DNA of 64,000 nt, taken from positions 11,676,142-11,740,141 of the forward strand of contig CP034991.1 in assembly GCA_004026145.2 (NCBI GenBank), given 5' to 3'. Shown here piece after piece: positions 1-10,860 of this stretch. Each line of letters starts with the position of its first letter. Position 1 is the first letter of the stretch. Position numbers and translations under genes: made by a program. The DNA is from Takifugu bimaculatus. Lineage: Eukaryota; Chordata; Actinopteri; Tetraodontiformes; Tetraodontidae. The notes below the pieces were generated by a model. It ran no database searches. It saw nothing but the letters and a program-made list of their open reading frames with translations, and was not told the origin of the DNA.

Positions 1-780
1 ACTGCCAGAAATCTCCAGGAGGTGTCATTTCATATGTTTACAATGTATTTTTAATGATGCAAATGTTTTCTTTTCATCTCTCAGAGCAGTGAGCATGTGT
101 GCTAATCCCAAATCCTGCTGGACAGGATGCACGGAGGGGAAAACAAGCTGGGAGCTGCAAGGATCAAACTTGCGTCCTGGGAATCCACACCTCAACCAGC
201 GTGAAGGGAAAACAGCCGCTGATAAAGAACTGGGTGGTCTCTGCCTGCAGGCTGTTTACCCTGCAACCATCCAGAGATCCTTCACTTCTGGCCTGCAAGA
301 CAAGTGAAGAGGAAAAGGTGAGGACAGGAGTGCACACAGGCCATTGTGTTTGCACGCGCGTGTGCATGTGTGAGTCGGGAAAAGAAGTAAAACGTGAGGT
401 TGATGGCCGAGTTAGGTTGGGACAACATTATTGTCATGGCCTCACCTGCTAATTGTGTCCCGTTCTGTTCAGTCCTACTGTCCATTTCACTTTGGATCGC
501 TCTGGCAACACACGCACACGTGCACATGCATCACTGTGCCCCTTACCACTGCGACTATGCTCTAGCTTACTGCTCGGAGGATGAGGGACTCCAATTAGCA
601 AGTGCTAACTTTCCCATCTATCCCCCCCCGCACACACTCTCTCTCCCCTTCGTTCTCACCCCCCGATGGCCCGACTCTGCTGTCACAGCTAATCGAGCCT
701 ATACCACCTCCCACAGCCGCAGACAGGCCCTGTCACTGCCACTCGACAAAGGTCAGAGCCTGGCAATTAAAGCTACCCGC
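1..780. other. Unique noncoding DNA, no gene recognised
   Basis: No coding exon is recognisable. An octamer-type ATGCAAAT lies at 57-64. A pyrimidine-rich acceptor-like signal ends at 84 and a donor-like AAAGGTGAGG spans 314-323, so 85-317 could be an exon, but the peptide in its open frame is not one I recognise and the frame stops at 305-307. A purine/pyrimidine alternating stretch at 351-372 contains GCGCG and TGTG. The rest is ordinary unique sequence; 600-660 is C-rich. Confidence 0.5.
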
Positions 781-786
781 TGGTTG

Positions 787-804
787 GGTGGTGGTGGTGG
801 TGGT
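787..804 (+). repeat. (GGT)6 microsatellite
   Basis: Six perfect GGT units are followed by further G-rich sequence up to about 820. The short triplet tract sits in unique DNA and shows no coding context. The G runs could allow G-quadruplex formation, but the loops and runs are short. Confidence 0.85.
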
Positions 805-1554
805 TGGGGGCAACGGGGGGAGATGGTAGAAGCTCTGCAGTAACCTCCTATCACGGTAACCGCTAGGATTAGCTGTGGGGTGGCGGAAGTTTGACATGCA
901 CACACGCGTGATCACAAACTCGGGGGGGCCAGGCGCAGCGGTGAATTCGCGTGCGCTCACATCTGCTGCACGAACGTCACCACTGGCTCGGCTCATCCCT
1001 CTGCTTAACAGTCTGCCTGCTTCTGTCCTTGTGCTCCTCACCTCTTCTCCTCCTCCCTCCCTCCCTCTCTAGCAGCCAGACTAATCTGTGCCATCGGCCC
1101 CTCCTCTGCCATCCGTCAGAGCCCTCACATTGTTTTGACGTCTAGTTAATTCTGGCCCCAATGATTTATCAAACTCTTATTACGGCCTGCTGAAAGCCTC
1201 ATTTATTGTCCTGATGTATGGTAATGATAGCCTCGCGCCACCGCCTGCCCTGAATCTTAACCAAAGCACTTTTTGTCCTCCCTTCCTCTGTGTATATATA
1301 TCTCCTTTGTGCTGTTGTCTTATCCTTAGCCCCTCTGCTTCATTTTCTCTTTGGCACCACACTTCCTTTTTCCTCCGACTCCCTCCATCCTCGGCTATTG
1401 TTTCCACTCCTGAGCTTTTCCATCAATGCCTTGTTTAATCCTCCGTGATATTGAGAAGTTGGCTATCTCTTGTTCCGTCTCATTCCACCTGTCTGTCCTG
1501 TTTTGAAATGAAAAGCCTTGATGTTGCTTCCATGGGCCAACACTGGAGCACAGC
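805..1554. other. Unique noncoding DNA with short CT-rich patches
   Basis: CT-rich patches occur at about 1030-1072 and 1275-1400. No splice-flanked open frame or repeat family was recognised. Short open frames here are low-complexity Ser/Pro/Leu translations of the pyrimidine runs. Confidence 0.5.
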
Positions 1555-1900
1555 CAGGCACTAAATATCACTGTCACGGCTTTCTCTCAACCCGATATGG
1601 GCATCAGCCACAGCACAAATCAGACCCACGGCCGCTGGGGGAAGGGGGAAAGTCACTCTACTACCCTGAGAATAGACGTTTTACTCCGGCAGCAGATCAT
1701 CAAATAACGCCGATCTAGAATTACCATCGCTGCCCTGACACAAAAACAAAACACTGCTGCTGAATAATTCAGACTGCAGCAGGATCTTAGGGGCATTAGC
1801 CGTCGACGGAGTGCAATAAAAGCTGGTGAGAAATCAATGAAGCGGGACTATACCCCTTGTCCACGAAGCACGATCCATTCTTAATGTGTCTGCAGCCGTT
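1555..1900. promoter_or_regulatory. Candidate noncoding regulatory element
   Basis: This is unique, repeat-free sequence of balanced composition with several homeodomain-type words: GCATTAGC near 1794, AATAATTC near 1763 and a posterior-Hox/CDX-like CAATAAAA at 1814-1821. The call rests on appearance only; no conservation could be measured. It could equally be neutral intergenic DNA. Confidence 0.22.
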
Positions 1901-2590
1901 TAAGATGAAGGGGGAGTATTCTTAACACTCAGGCTTGACATCATCCCCTGACGCCCCAGCTGCCAGCTTTCTACTGCGAGAGGACGCCGGAACAACGGAC
2001 AGACTTTGCATGTGACATTCCTGCACCAGGAAGAATCAAAATGCACATTTTCATAGCTCGTTAGCTGACATTTGGCTTTTTTCATCACTATTCTCCTGAT
2101 TGAGTTAACATTAGGGCCGACTGACACGACCTAAAAATAAAATTATTGTTTAACCACAAATAAAAACATCTACCGTTAGAAGGCCGGGCTGGTTTTACGA
2201 GAGGTTATAAAATTAAAGGTCGTCAGGGGAATGTAAAGTTGTTCTACTTGTGTGGCTGCAAGCAGCATCACTTGGAGGGACCTAGCACTTCATTCTGGCA
2301 TTAGCCGAACTCCACCGGCATCCCCGCACCACCCTGCTACCCCCTGCTCGGGCATCCATGTGGGGGGAGGGTTTAAATACTTTATTGACCTGTAACAGGA
2401 CCATCGTGTCTCTCAGTGTCTCATTCAAATGGAGGCTAATAAAGAGTGAAGGCAGGTGGCCCACGGCAACGCAAAACACATGTGGCTCCAGTGGCCGCCG
2501 CAGGTGTATTCCTGCCCACGTGCATGTGGGTGCGTCACTCCTAATCATACACAGAATTATTGCAATTGTTAACATATAATGTGGTTTATA
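1901..2590. other. Unique noncoding DNA, nothing specific seen
   Basis: Mostly AT-rich unique sequence with no recognisable exon, repeat family or strong motif cluster. A G-rich and C-rich patch around 2320-2370 gives short spurious open frames on both strands. Confidence 0.5.
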
Positions 2591-2617
2591 GTGTATGTGT
2601 GTGTGTGTGTGTGTGTA
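2591..2617 (+). repeat. (GT)n microsatellite
   Basis: A GT dinucleotide run of about 13 units with one TA interruption near its start. It is the first member of a cluster of CA and TG tracts that alternates in orientation over the next 1.1 kb. Confidence 0.95.
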
Positions 2618-2715
2618 GGATCCTCGGTGATGCTAATAGCTTCTGACAAACTGAGAGAAGGACTAACAAGGAAATTGAGATCATATCGGCAGACATGTCG
2701 ACAAGCCAGTGACTC

Positions 2716-2930
2716 ACAGGCATACACACAATCACACACACTCGCACGCATACGCAGATGCATCTTTTCCTCTCCTTCCCCTTCTCGCCCCTGTTGAAGG
2801 ACGCGTAGTGAGTGAAGGCAGGCATTAGTGCTGTTATCTGATGACTTTGGTGTGTGTGTGTTTGTGTGTCTGCTGGTGTGTGAGTGTGTGTCTCTGTCAG
2901 TGTGTGAGTGCAAGTGTGAGTGTGGTAGTC
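2716..2930. repeat. Degenerate CA- then TG-rich low-complexity tracts
   Basis: An imperfect CA-rich stretch (about 2716-2755) is followed about 100 bases later by an imperfect TG-rich stretch (about 2850-2926) with TCTG and GAGTG interruptions. The pattern suggests older, decayed dinucleotide arrays. Open frames across it translate to repetitive Thr-His or Cys-Val and are not genes. Confidence 0.8.
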
Positions 2931-3045
2931 AGGCCATCCATCAGACAGCTGTCTTCCGGGACTCTCCATTAGGCCTTGGACCTGAGTGATGGGTGTGTTC
3001 GTCCCCCATTCGCCACCACTCACCCATATATCACCCACCCACCCT

Positions 3046-3051
<6 letters not shown>

Positions 3052-3139
<88 letters not shown>
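3052..3139 (+). repeat. (CA)44 microsatellite
   Basis: A perfect CA tract of about 88 bases is preceded by CCCAC-type imperfect repeats (3030-3052). Fifty-one bases downstream lies a TG tract of 63 bases in the opposite orientation, so the two arms are complementary and could pair as a long hairpin. Perfect tracts of this length are usually highly polymorphic. Confidence 0.97.
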
Positions 3140-3140
<1 letters not shown>

Positions 3141-3186
3141 CAATGAGTAAAACAAGAAAAGCAAGTCCAATACAGTCTATAGCTCC

Positions 3187-3190
<4 letters not shown>

Positions 3191-3253
<63 letters not shown>
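3191..3253 (+). repeat. (GT)31 microsatellite
   Basis: A perfect GT tract, reverse-complementary to the CA tract that ends at 3139. The intervening 51 bases are unique. Together they form the longest potential inverted-repeat stem in the first half of the window. Confidence 0.97.
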
Positions 3254-3254
<1 letters not shown>

Positions 3255-3639
3255 ATGGCTGCAGGACCTCTGTTGCATGTCTCTGTCTTTATCATCCTTA
3301 ACTGAGACATTTGATGGAGGGATAATGCTGCGGGTCTCTGAAAACCCGCATTTGTCTCATTACTGCTCCTCTTCTCACTAACACGCTGCTTTCTAGTTAC
3401 CCTGTTTACTCTCACCACATTGGTCACAGTGTAAATCTCATTTTTGGTCATCATCAGGTTCAGGATGAAAAAGTACAAACACTGTTGGTGGTGCTTTTAT
3501 GCACAGTGGGATGACACGTTGTCGTTGTCTGGAGTTGTGTAATTTCACCCAAAAAGGTCACAAAAATGATCAATCTGTTGGTTGGTTAGTGGCTCATTTG
3601 TGTAACAAGGTGTTTGTCCCCTGTTAGCCAGCTAGACAG

Positions 3640-3640
<1 letters not shown>
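3254..3640. other. Unique DNA between microsatellites
   Basis: Unremarkable unique sequence with no gene, no recognised repeat and no strong motif cluster. Confidence 0.5.

Positions 3641-3709
<69 letters not shown>
3641..3709 (+). repeat. (CA)34 microsatellite
   Basis: A perfect CA tract of 69 bases, the third long dinucleotide tract within 0.7 kb. Its minus strand translates to poly Cys-Val, which explains the spurious open frame there. Confidence 0.97.
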
Positions 3710-3711
<2 letters not shown>

Positions 3712-3835
3712 TGTAGTTGATGTGACAGTAGTATGACTTCATTAAAGAATATGTATTGTGCCATTAGGCGTCTGGGGGTCACCTTTAGTGCCTCAGCTTG
3801 AACACACAATTCTTTACACGTGAAATCCAATCATC

Positions 3836-4084
3836 TCTCTTTCCCTCTTTTTCTGCTTCTCCTCCGCAGCGCTCCCTCTAATGCATTCATCACGCCTTCG
3901 CTCTGCTCTCCTTGACCTAATTAAGCTGCAGACACCTGATCTTTCACCTCGCCAATGATGTCACCCACTGGCTACTTCATCAACATCACCTCCGCCTCCT
4001 GTCTCTCCATCCGTCTATCACTTTCTCCCTCTCTTTTTCCTCTGCACATTCTGTCTGCCATCTATTCATCTCACGCCTGGCAAT

Positions 4085-4116
<32 letters not shown>

Positions 4117-4285
4117 ACCTTGCCCCCCCCCACTCCTCCACTCCTCATCTCTCCCCTCCTCAGCTCCTTATTGCTCTATCAATCTCCCTGGCAGAAGATC
4201 AATATCAGCACCACGGCTGCTTTTCCTCCCTTCCCACTCTCCCCCTTTTCTTCTCACTCTCCAGCTCATCTTCTCAGAAGAAATG
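3836..4285 (+). repeat. Long pyrimidine-rich (CT) tract
   Basis: About 450 bases are strongly C/T-rich on the plus strand, including a near-perfect CT core at 4085-4117 and C runs near 4125. A few words break the asymmetry, notably TAATTAAGC at about 3919 and AATGATGTCAC at 3954. Such strand asymmetry can support triplex (H-DNA) structures. The Ser/Pro/Leu open frame across it is low complexity and not a gene. Confidence 0.8.
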
Positions 4286-4394
4286 TGGCCCTCCATTAGC
4301 TCCCTCGGCCGTTAACTACCTCCATCGTCGTGTTACCGAATTTCCTGTGGGCTCAGATTTTCCCTCATCGAACTCCACATGTTGCTTCTTCTTG

Positions 4395-4625
4395 TCCTGG
4401 CACTTAATGTTGATATATGATGATTCACAGGCATATGATTTTTCTTCTTCATACGCTGGCAGAAAAGTAAAACGCAGATAATGTGAGCTAAATATATTTC
4501 ACCCATCTGCACCGAAGCTTCTTGAGAGCGACTCCTGCTCTTGCTCGATGTAGCATCTGCTAATATATTTACTGTATTCCTAAGAAGCAGATGCTGGTTC
4601 CCAGCAGACCTCCCTCATTTTTTAT
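4395..4625. promoter_or_regulatory. Candidate element with three CATCTG/CAGATG E-boxes
   Basis: E-boxes of the CATCTG/CAGATG type occur at 4504-4509, 4554-4559 and 4588-4593. The last two lie in a perfect 10-base inverted repeat (4552-4561 and 4586-4595) separated by 24 AT-rich bases. CAGATG-type E-boxes are typical targets of neurogenic and other bHLH dimers. Function is inferred from motif arrangement only. Confidence 0.28.
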
Positions 4626-5034
4626 TACAACATAAATTTGAGAGCATAAACACAGTTACTGTAACTTTATGTGCTGACCATATACTCTAAAACTGTTGTA
4701 AATGAAAACCTAATGTTTACGTATTTAAGCATGCCATATATTACAGTTAAATACCCACTTTAAATTATGACATACACAATATAACTTAGACATTACTGTG
4801 TGTGCGTGAGTGTGAGGATAATTACATGTGTAAATATGATTTGCATCATTTAGCTTTTTCCATCCCTTTGTGATTTTATAGTTATTGCCCTCCGGGAAAC
4901 TATTCCTACTTATTTTCCCCATAAGTGTGTAGTTTTAACATGTGAAGCACAGTTGAAATACTCTCAACTAAAGATTCTACAAATCAACAGACCTTTAATA
5001 ACTGTGTTAATGCAGCAGTTTTTTTGGGGAGCTC
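4626..5034. other. AT-rich unique DNA
   Basis: AT-rich sequence without recognised exon or repeat family; a short TGTGTGCGTGAGTGTGAG patch lies at about 4797. Nothing else stands out. Confidence 0.5.
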
Positions 5035-5300
5035 AGCACCCTGCCTGGTCACCTCAGACCTTCAACCCCTGAAGATGCGCAGCAGCATGGGGCGGCCGCG
5101 GCGAGACGGAGAGGCTGCTTTTCCAGCCTTTCCAATTACGGAGACATTAGCAGGCAGCGAGCAGCAGCTAATTTGACAAGCAAAGATGATGCCCATTCAT
5201 ATCCAGCCTGCTTCAGTGGCCCAGGGTAAATATTTCCCCAAGCTCAGTCTAAATAGAAGGATAATATTTGAACAGCTGAGAGGAGAGACGGAGCAGGAGT
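5035..5300. promoter_or_regulatory. Candidate noncoding regulatory element
   Basis: The unique segment moves from a CpG-containing part (GCGGCCGCGG at about 5092) into homeodomain-like words: CCAATTACGG near 5130, ACATTAGC near 5144 and AGCTAATTTGAC near 5167. AT-rich words TAAATATTT and ATAATATTTG follow near 5226 and 5262. The mixture of GC-rich and TAAT-type sites resembles vertebrate developmental enhancers; this is inference by eye. Confidence 0.25.
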
Positions 5301-7544
5301 GAGGTGGAGAGGAACAGGGGGAAGATCTTAATCCTTTATGTATACATGCAATACATATTCATAAAGAAAGCGGTGAAACTGGAGACAGCGATGTTATCTG
5401 AAGCAGCAGTCCGGAGGTTGCCAGGATGAGGGTGTCGCATTACTGCGGTTTCGAGTGAGAGATTTGGGAATTGACTTACGTATTGTTCAAACCACCGCAG
5501 ATAAATTAAAAATGTGTCCAACAGGACGCGCACAGACTCATAGCAGATAGTATTCCTGAGTAATCTGGCCATTGAACACATCTTTTGAATTGGAGCCTCA
5601 AAACCTGTTGGTCTTCTGTTTGCTTATTTCTCTTAAATGGGTAAAGTGGGGAACTAAACGAAATTAAAAATATCAATTATAAAAGGAAATACAGAGAAAA
5701 TATCCAGAAAGCTTAATACATAGTGAAGAAAACCTGGCAACTTAAAGGGAGATGAGGACAACACATAAACAAGGGAGGGAGAAGAAAATGAGACACAGGT
5801 AACACAATAAGTGGGAGAGGATTGAAACAACGGTGGCAAAGTTGAGCCAAGGAGTCAAACAGAGTCAAATAAAAGTCACTTTTCACATACTTAATGGTGA
5901 CCATCGCAGAGTTAAGGTCCAGTTTAACTGTTCAGGCTTAATACAAACTCCATCTGATCTTCTGTGAATCACCCGATTGAATGTTTGCATTAAACAGCAG
6001 GTTAAGCCAGTAAAATGAGCATGAACCAAATCCTCTGATAAGGCCTTGATGACGTGGGAGGAGCCAAGTCAGAGCATAAAAAGGAAAAGGTGACTTATTT
6101 ATCCACTTTCTGAACTGTGCAACTGTAATGAACAGGATGCAGAACAACATGGTTGAAAATAAACCCTGCGAAAGCTCCACCACTGTGCTTTGACTGTCCC
6201 CACAATGGCTGCCCTGCTGCTCCATTGTGCTGTCATGTGGATGGATGAGGCAGAGAGCGGCGCAGCGGCGGCTCTGCTTATGTACTACACGCTGCCAGCG
6301 CGCCCGCTCCCTCTGCGTTAGAGACACACCAGCAGCCAGACATGCTCATTGTTGCCCCAGGGCCTCAATTGATCCTGCCAATCACCTCATGCAATGCTTT
6401 ATCAATGCCCCCACCCGCCCTACTCCTACTTGATCCAGTCCTGAGTGTGTGTTCAACTGGAAAAACTGATGTTGAACAGAGATTGAATGCAAGCCAAGTA
6501 CAATTGGGTGGATGTTTGTTAATGGTCTTCGTTTGCATGTTATTACTTATAGTTTCATTTAATATTACTTCATTTCAGGAATCCATGCCCACAGATGGAC
6601 AGCTGTCAAACTTAGAGGAAGGACCGCTCGTGGGATAATAACACGAGAGTCAAAAGACGACGGGTGGAGAAAGAGATGTCAGAAATGTGGCAGGTGAATG
6701 ACGAGTGAATAAAAACACACAAAATGCAGAGACGGTCACACATTTCTGAGATTTCCCCAGTGAGATGCACCTTTGACAGGGGTCAGAACACAGAGAAGAG
6801 GCTTTGTCTGAACTGTGGACGTGAACCTCTAATCTGGGCTGCAAAACGGGTAAAAGTCTCCTCTTTTTCAGATTAAGGTCAGAGTTTAAATCACTGCAGC
6901 TGCCCAGTGTTCCTCCTTCACTCCGCAGAACAAAGGGTCCGAAGGAAGAGGAGTCCCCACCTTTAGGAAAAGAAAGAGGAGGATGGAGTGGGCGAGACAA
7001 AAGAAGAGGGAGAAAATGGAGAGGATGTGTGTGGGAGCGCAGGAAGAGAGCAGGATGAGAGGAACAGGAACATGATTGATGAGTAGTTGACTGATTCACC
7101 TGAGAGCAGTTTCTTCCTGACTCTGCAGGAACCAGGGCCGGTGCTGACTCAGCACGCACGTGTTCCTGCTGACCTTTGACTCCTGCAGATGGGAACATAC
7201 ACCTCCATTGCCACACAATCCAAACAGACATCACCAGATCACCACATCCAGACACATCTATTAGCAAAATCTATTATAATACACACAGACTGCTTCTTAT
7301 AATCCATAGCAAAGTCACCTGACTTTGTTTGTATTACTGCTGTATTAAGGTGGTATGCACATCCAAGCACATTGAAATGACTGGAAATCCAAACATTTCA
7401 AGGCAACAATAAACACGTGTTCCATTTGTTTGACTGTGTCGTGCCTGTATTGATTGCACGAAGGCCTGACTGCTGGTCTGCAGAGCTTCACTGAAAAGGC
7501 AGCCAGGTCCAAACAACTGAATCCTGGGGAGAAAAATTAAATAT
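5301..7544. other. Unique noncoding DNA with a purine-rich tract
   Basis: No exon is recognised. A purine-rich stretch at about 6955-7065 (GGA/GAA-type) is the reverse complement of a pyrimidine tract and creates a 205-codon minus-strand open frame (6650-7267) with a Ser/Pro/Leu-rich, unrecognised translation. TGATTGAT (PBX-type) is at 7073-7080. The remainder is ordinary. Confidence 0.5.
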
Positions 7545-7765
7545 TTATTCCTCGCCTCTACCTCTCTCTTTCACGTGCTGTCTTATGATTTCTGAAAGCG
7601 ATGCTCTTCATGTGCTCACCCCGCCAGGCTTTAAAAATCAGAACCGTGTAACAACGCAGCGACTTGGCGCTGACTCCTAAATGGCCTCTGATTAAAATTG
7701 CTTGTTTGAATCTGCAGCTTCCGTCTCTGTCGGCATTTTTATGATGTTCCTCAAATGTCATTGTT
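7545..7765. promoter_or_regulatory. Candidate noncoding regulatory element
   Basis: Repeat-free sequence with CACGTG near 7573, a TTTAAAAATC word near 7631, TGATTAAAATTGC near 7689 and TTTTTATGATG near 7736. These are E-box and homeodomain-type words in compact unique DNA. No conservation test was possible. Confidence 0.2.
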
Positions 7766-9329
7766 GAACTAATCCGTGCTGGCTCTTTGGGCAGGAACCA
7801 TCTGTGTGCCGATAATCCAATCTAACAGACCGACAACTGGGATATAGTCCCCATGGAGACGTGGAAGAATTGGCCAAAAAGTTTACTCCCGTGTGGAAAA
7901 TGCCGCTAAAGGTTGTATGCTGGATTTTGAAGGTCCAACATTTAGTTCCGTGATAATCTGTGATCAGAATCTAGTTTCATTTTGAGTTCACATGATAAGA
8001 ACTTTTGAATGATTATTGTTGTGTTTTCATTCATTTGATCAGGTGTTTATTTAAATATTGGCCAATGTGTTGGAACTTTGTTCCATCAGGGTTCTACAGT
8101 AGCCTGGAAAGGACAAACTTAAATAAACTTGAGAAATATGAGTAAAGTCGCCACTGGCCACATCCTACACACTCAAACAACATGGAATGAAAATACACCA
8201 AATGAAAATATTATATTTGTTTTTTGTGTCTTATAAGCATATTTTATCTATTTTATTTCCCTGGGTCAACTGTTGCTAGGGGAAACAGTGATTTAAACAG
8301 TGATTTTAAGATTTATGGATCTGGTGGGTTGTTGGTAACACAGATGATGGAGTTAGAAATAATCCCAATTACAGCAGCGACGCTGAGTTGATCCAGGCTG
8401 ATTAATCATGATTCCAGTTGAGTTGAGAATCAACAGCATTTCCTGTGTTTCATTTATCAGCTTCAGCTTGTTCTGTCCTCTGCAGCTCTGCTTGCCTGCA
8501 GGCCTGGATTTCTCTGCCGCTCTGTCCAGCTGCCAAAGCAGAGAGAAAAAAAACCCCAAAACAGGTCCAGAACTGAGGGCCCCACCGGCCTCCGCAATGG
8601 AAAGCAGATGGCGGTTTCTTTTGACGGCAGCCGGCTGCAGTCAGCAGTCCAGGAGAGGAAACTTCTCATTCGGTGTCATCCATCATCGGGCCTGGGAGCA
8701 GGAGGAGGAGGAGGACAGGGGGAGGACAGACAGTCCGAGGCCTGACACCCGACGTCTGGCCTCTTTCAAACGTCTTCGCATTGGCACATTCATGGCTCAC
8801 CCTCGAACGCACATGTGAAAACAGACAGCATGTACATGCACTCAGGGCTGTGAAGTTATCCTGGCTCATCTCTGGGTTTCTTGCCTTTCATCAACTTTAT
8901 TCCCTTCGGCAGCAGGTCACATGACAAGGTTATTCCTGTTTTTGTCTTTGAGACCCACTGTGAATTCTACTCTATATAATATCTAAATCTAATCAAGTCT
9001 AGTAAATAGTTTTTGCTTCATTATATTATACTATACAATATTTTTCCTTTTTCTGTGCATGACACTGACACTCGGGCGGCCATCTTGAGTTTGACTTTTC
9101 CTTATTTTTGCATTTGGAACGTCCTTGGATGATACAAACATCCAATGTGTTGGCTGATACGCAACCATGGGAACAAGACATGCAAATCATTAAAATGGCC
9201 TTCAGAAAGCCATCCAGTGAAACCACTCTGAACGGATGGGTGAATATGCTGTTTTGGATGTTCGAGGGTCCATATTTACCTCTGCATCGGCGACTGTATG
9301 AGCAGAATCTTTATTTATGAAGAACAGGA
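7766..9329. other. Unique noncoding DNA with GGA tract and YY1-like site
   Basis: A GGA-rich purine tract spans about 8697-8735. A YY1-like GCGGCCATCTTG lies at 9076-9087 and an octamer ATGCAAAT at 9180-9187. Sequence near 8090-8125 (ending in AGTAGCC...GGACAAAC) resembles a dispersed fish repeat I remember only vaguely, so I do not call it. No coding exon is supported. Confidence 0.45.
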
Positions 9330-9446
9330 AGAGAAGTAAGGGAGAAATGCACCGAGAGTCCCCGACAGCTGGGGATCATTAATCACTGTCAGACTTTAAA
9401 GAGGGAGGATGAAGTGACGGAGGTGATGGTGGTGTTTGACGTGGCA

Positions 9447-9490
9447 ACACACACACACACTCTCACACACACACTCACACACACACACAC
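9447..9490 (+). repeat. Interrupted (CA)n microsatellite
   Basis: CA-rich tract with TCT and TC interruptions. It follows a short unique segment (9340-9440) containing GATCATTAATCAC, a homeodomain-type word. Confidence 0.9.
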
Positions 9491-9860
9491 CCTCATGCGG
9501 ACTCACATTCTTTCACAGTCATTCACTTACGAACAAACATGAACAGAAATGAAACATCTGAATATGACTGAGAAATAATATTAAAAAAATGAAAGAATTA
9601 ACACATGCACACTTGTTCAGTAAAATACTGCAGGCCCCTCATGTCTTTGAGCTGCTGACACTAATGAGGGCTGTTGAAGGTTTGACTCCACGCGGCAGGC
9701 TGCCGCTGCACAGCAGGGACGGCCATTCACAGCCTGTCAAGCTGCCGGGCTGCAGGAGGAACTGACAAAGAGCAGCAGAATGTGGGACTTTCACAAAGGA
9801 GATGACAGTGACACAGTGACTTCAAATCTCAAGCATGCGAGAGGCACAAAAAAAAGACAT

Positions 9861-9862
<2 letters not shown>
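9491..9862. other. Unique noncoding DNA
   Basis: No gene or repeat family is evident. The part at 9640-9775 is GC-richer and unique (CTAATGAGG near 9661, GGCAGGCTGCCGCTGC near 9694) and could be regulatory, but nothing specific supports it. Confidence 0.45.

Positions 9863-9906
<44 letters not shown>
9863..9906 (+). repeat. (AC)22 microsatellite
   Basis: Perfect AC tract of 44 bases preceded by an A-rich patch. The Thr-His repeat in the overlapping plus-strand open frame is an artefact of this tract. Confidence 0.96.
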
Positions 9907-9909
<3 letters not shown>

Positions 9910-10599
9910 TCCTTGTCATCCTTGCAGTAGAACAGCAGCTGGCCATCCTGAAGGTCCATCACACTGATGAGACTTTTCAGCTATTTCCAAATTTCATCCT
10001 CACTCTCTCCCAGACACCACAAACCTCCCTGGTTTTCACAACCTGAGCATTTACATTTTTTGTTTTATAGGTGTGAAATACAATTTGAGATGAGTGTTAC
10101 GCCTATAGATGCCAGGTCCTTCAGCTCCCTCCTCAAAATATGTTTCAGATTAAATGTGACATGATAGCGGTTAAAATAAAATAAAATAATCACCTTATCA
10201 GCTGAAGCAGATATTTTATCTGCTTGGTGCAGCTGTGCATCTCATTATACCAACTAATCATCTAATGATCATGAACTAGCCAGCTCTGATGCTGCATAAA
10301 TATAAGTATTGAAAGGCAACTGTCTGGAAGCTCAGCGGTTCTAACGTGGATACAGTTTGACCTCAACAACAAAGACTGAAAATCACTAATTCTCATGATG
10401 ACATAGTGAAAGAAAAGAACAAAGGTCTGCATGTTGGCTCTGGATGAAGGTAACAAAATCTGCCTTCCAGGACCCCTAAAGCTCCACGTTTGATGAATCT
10501 GTCCAGCTGAAGCGTAAAAACGAAGAGCTGTGGTTTCACGGGGAGTTACGTACAATTTAGTGGTTGGGAGTCACATCACATTTAGGGTGCAGGCATGAG
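9907..10599. other. Unique noncoding DNA with small A-rich repeat
   Basis: Contains a short AAAAT-type tract (10172-10190). Otherwise unique; no exon, SINE or strong motif cluster recognised. Confidence 0.5.
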
Positions 10600-10860
10600 A
10601 AAAGTATCGCCCATCTCTTCCAACTCAGCAAGGAGACATTGAGCCTCATAACATTCTGGGCTATCATCCAGCCCAGCGTGCATGTTCATGCACCATTTAC
10701 TGAGGGTTTATGGCGCATCTGTGTTATATGCCGCCTAATACAAGATTTATTGCTGCTCGTGAGTTCAAATATATGTAAAACCTTTAATTATCCACTGCTG
10801 AGTTCTCAGGACTTTATGGCTAATCTGCCAGTAGTGTCACTGTTTCACTGAACGCATTTT
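10600..10860. promoter_or_regulatory. Candidate noncoding regulatory element
   Basis: Unique sequence with TTTATGG words at about 10707 and 10812, CCTAATACAAG near 10734, TTTAATTATCC near 10783 and GGCTAATCTGCC near 10818. The density of Hox/CDX and TAAT-type words with no simple repeat makes it one of the better enhancer-like stretches in the first 12 kb, although this is an impression and not a measured property. Confidence 0.3.

Noticed and set aside
164..200. Possible reversed B box (GGATCAAAC) of a SINE
   Set aside because: Only the B-box-like word is present; no A box or repeat body follows at the expected distance.
2586..3478. Open frames of 100-194 codons encoding poly Cys-Val or Thr-His
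   Set aside because: They are direct translations of CA/TG dinucleotide repeats, which lack stop codons in all frames; the flanks show no exon signals.
6650..7267. 205-codon minus-strand open frame
   Set aside because: The Ser/Pro/Leu/His-rich translation comes largely from a purine-rich plus strand; no domain, no splice context and no recognisable homologue.
8060..8130. Resemblance to a dispersed fish repeat (AGTAGCC...GGACAAAC)
   Set aside because: Match rests on a vague memory of one short word; too little to support a call without a repeat library.
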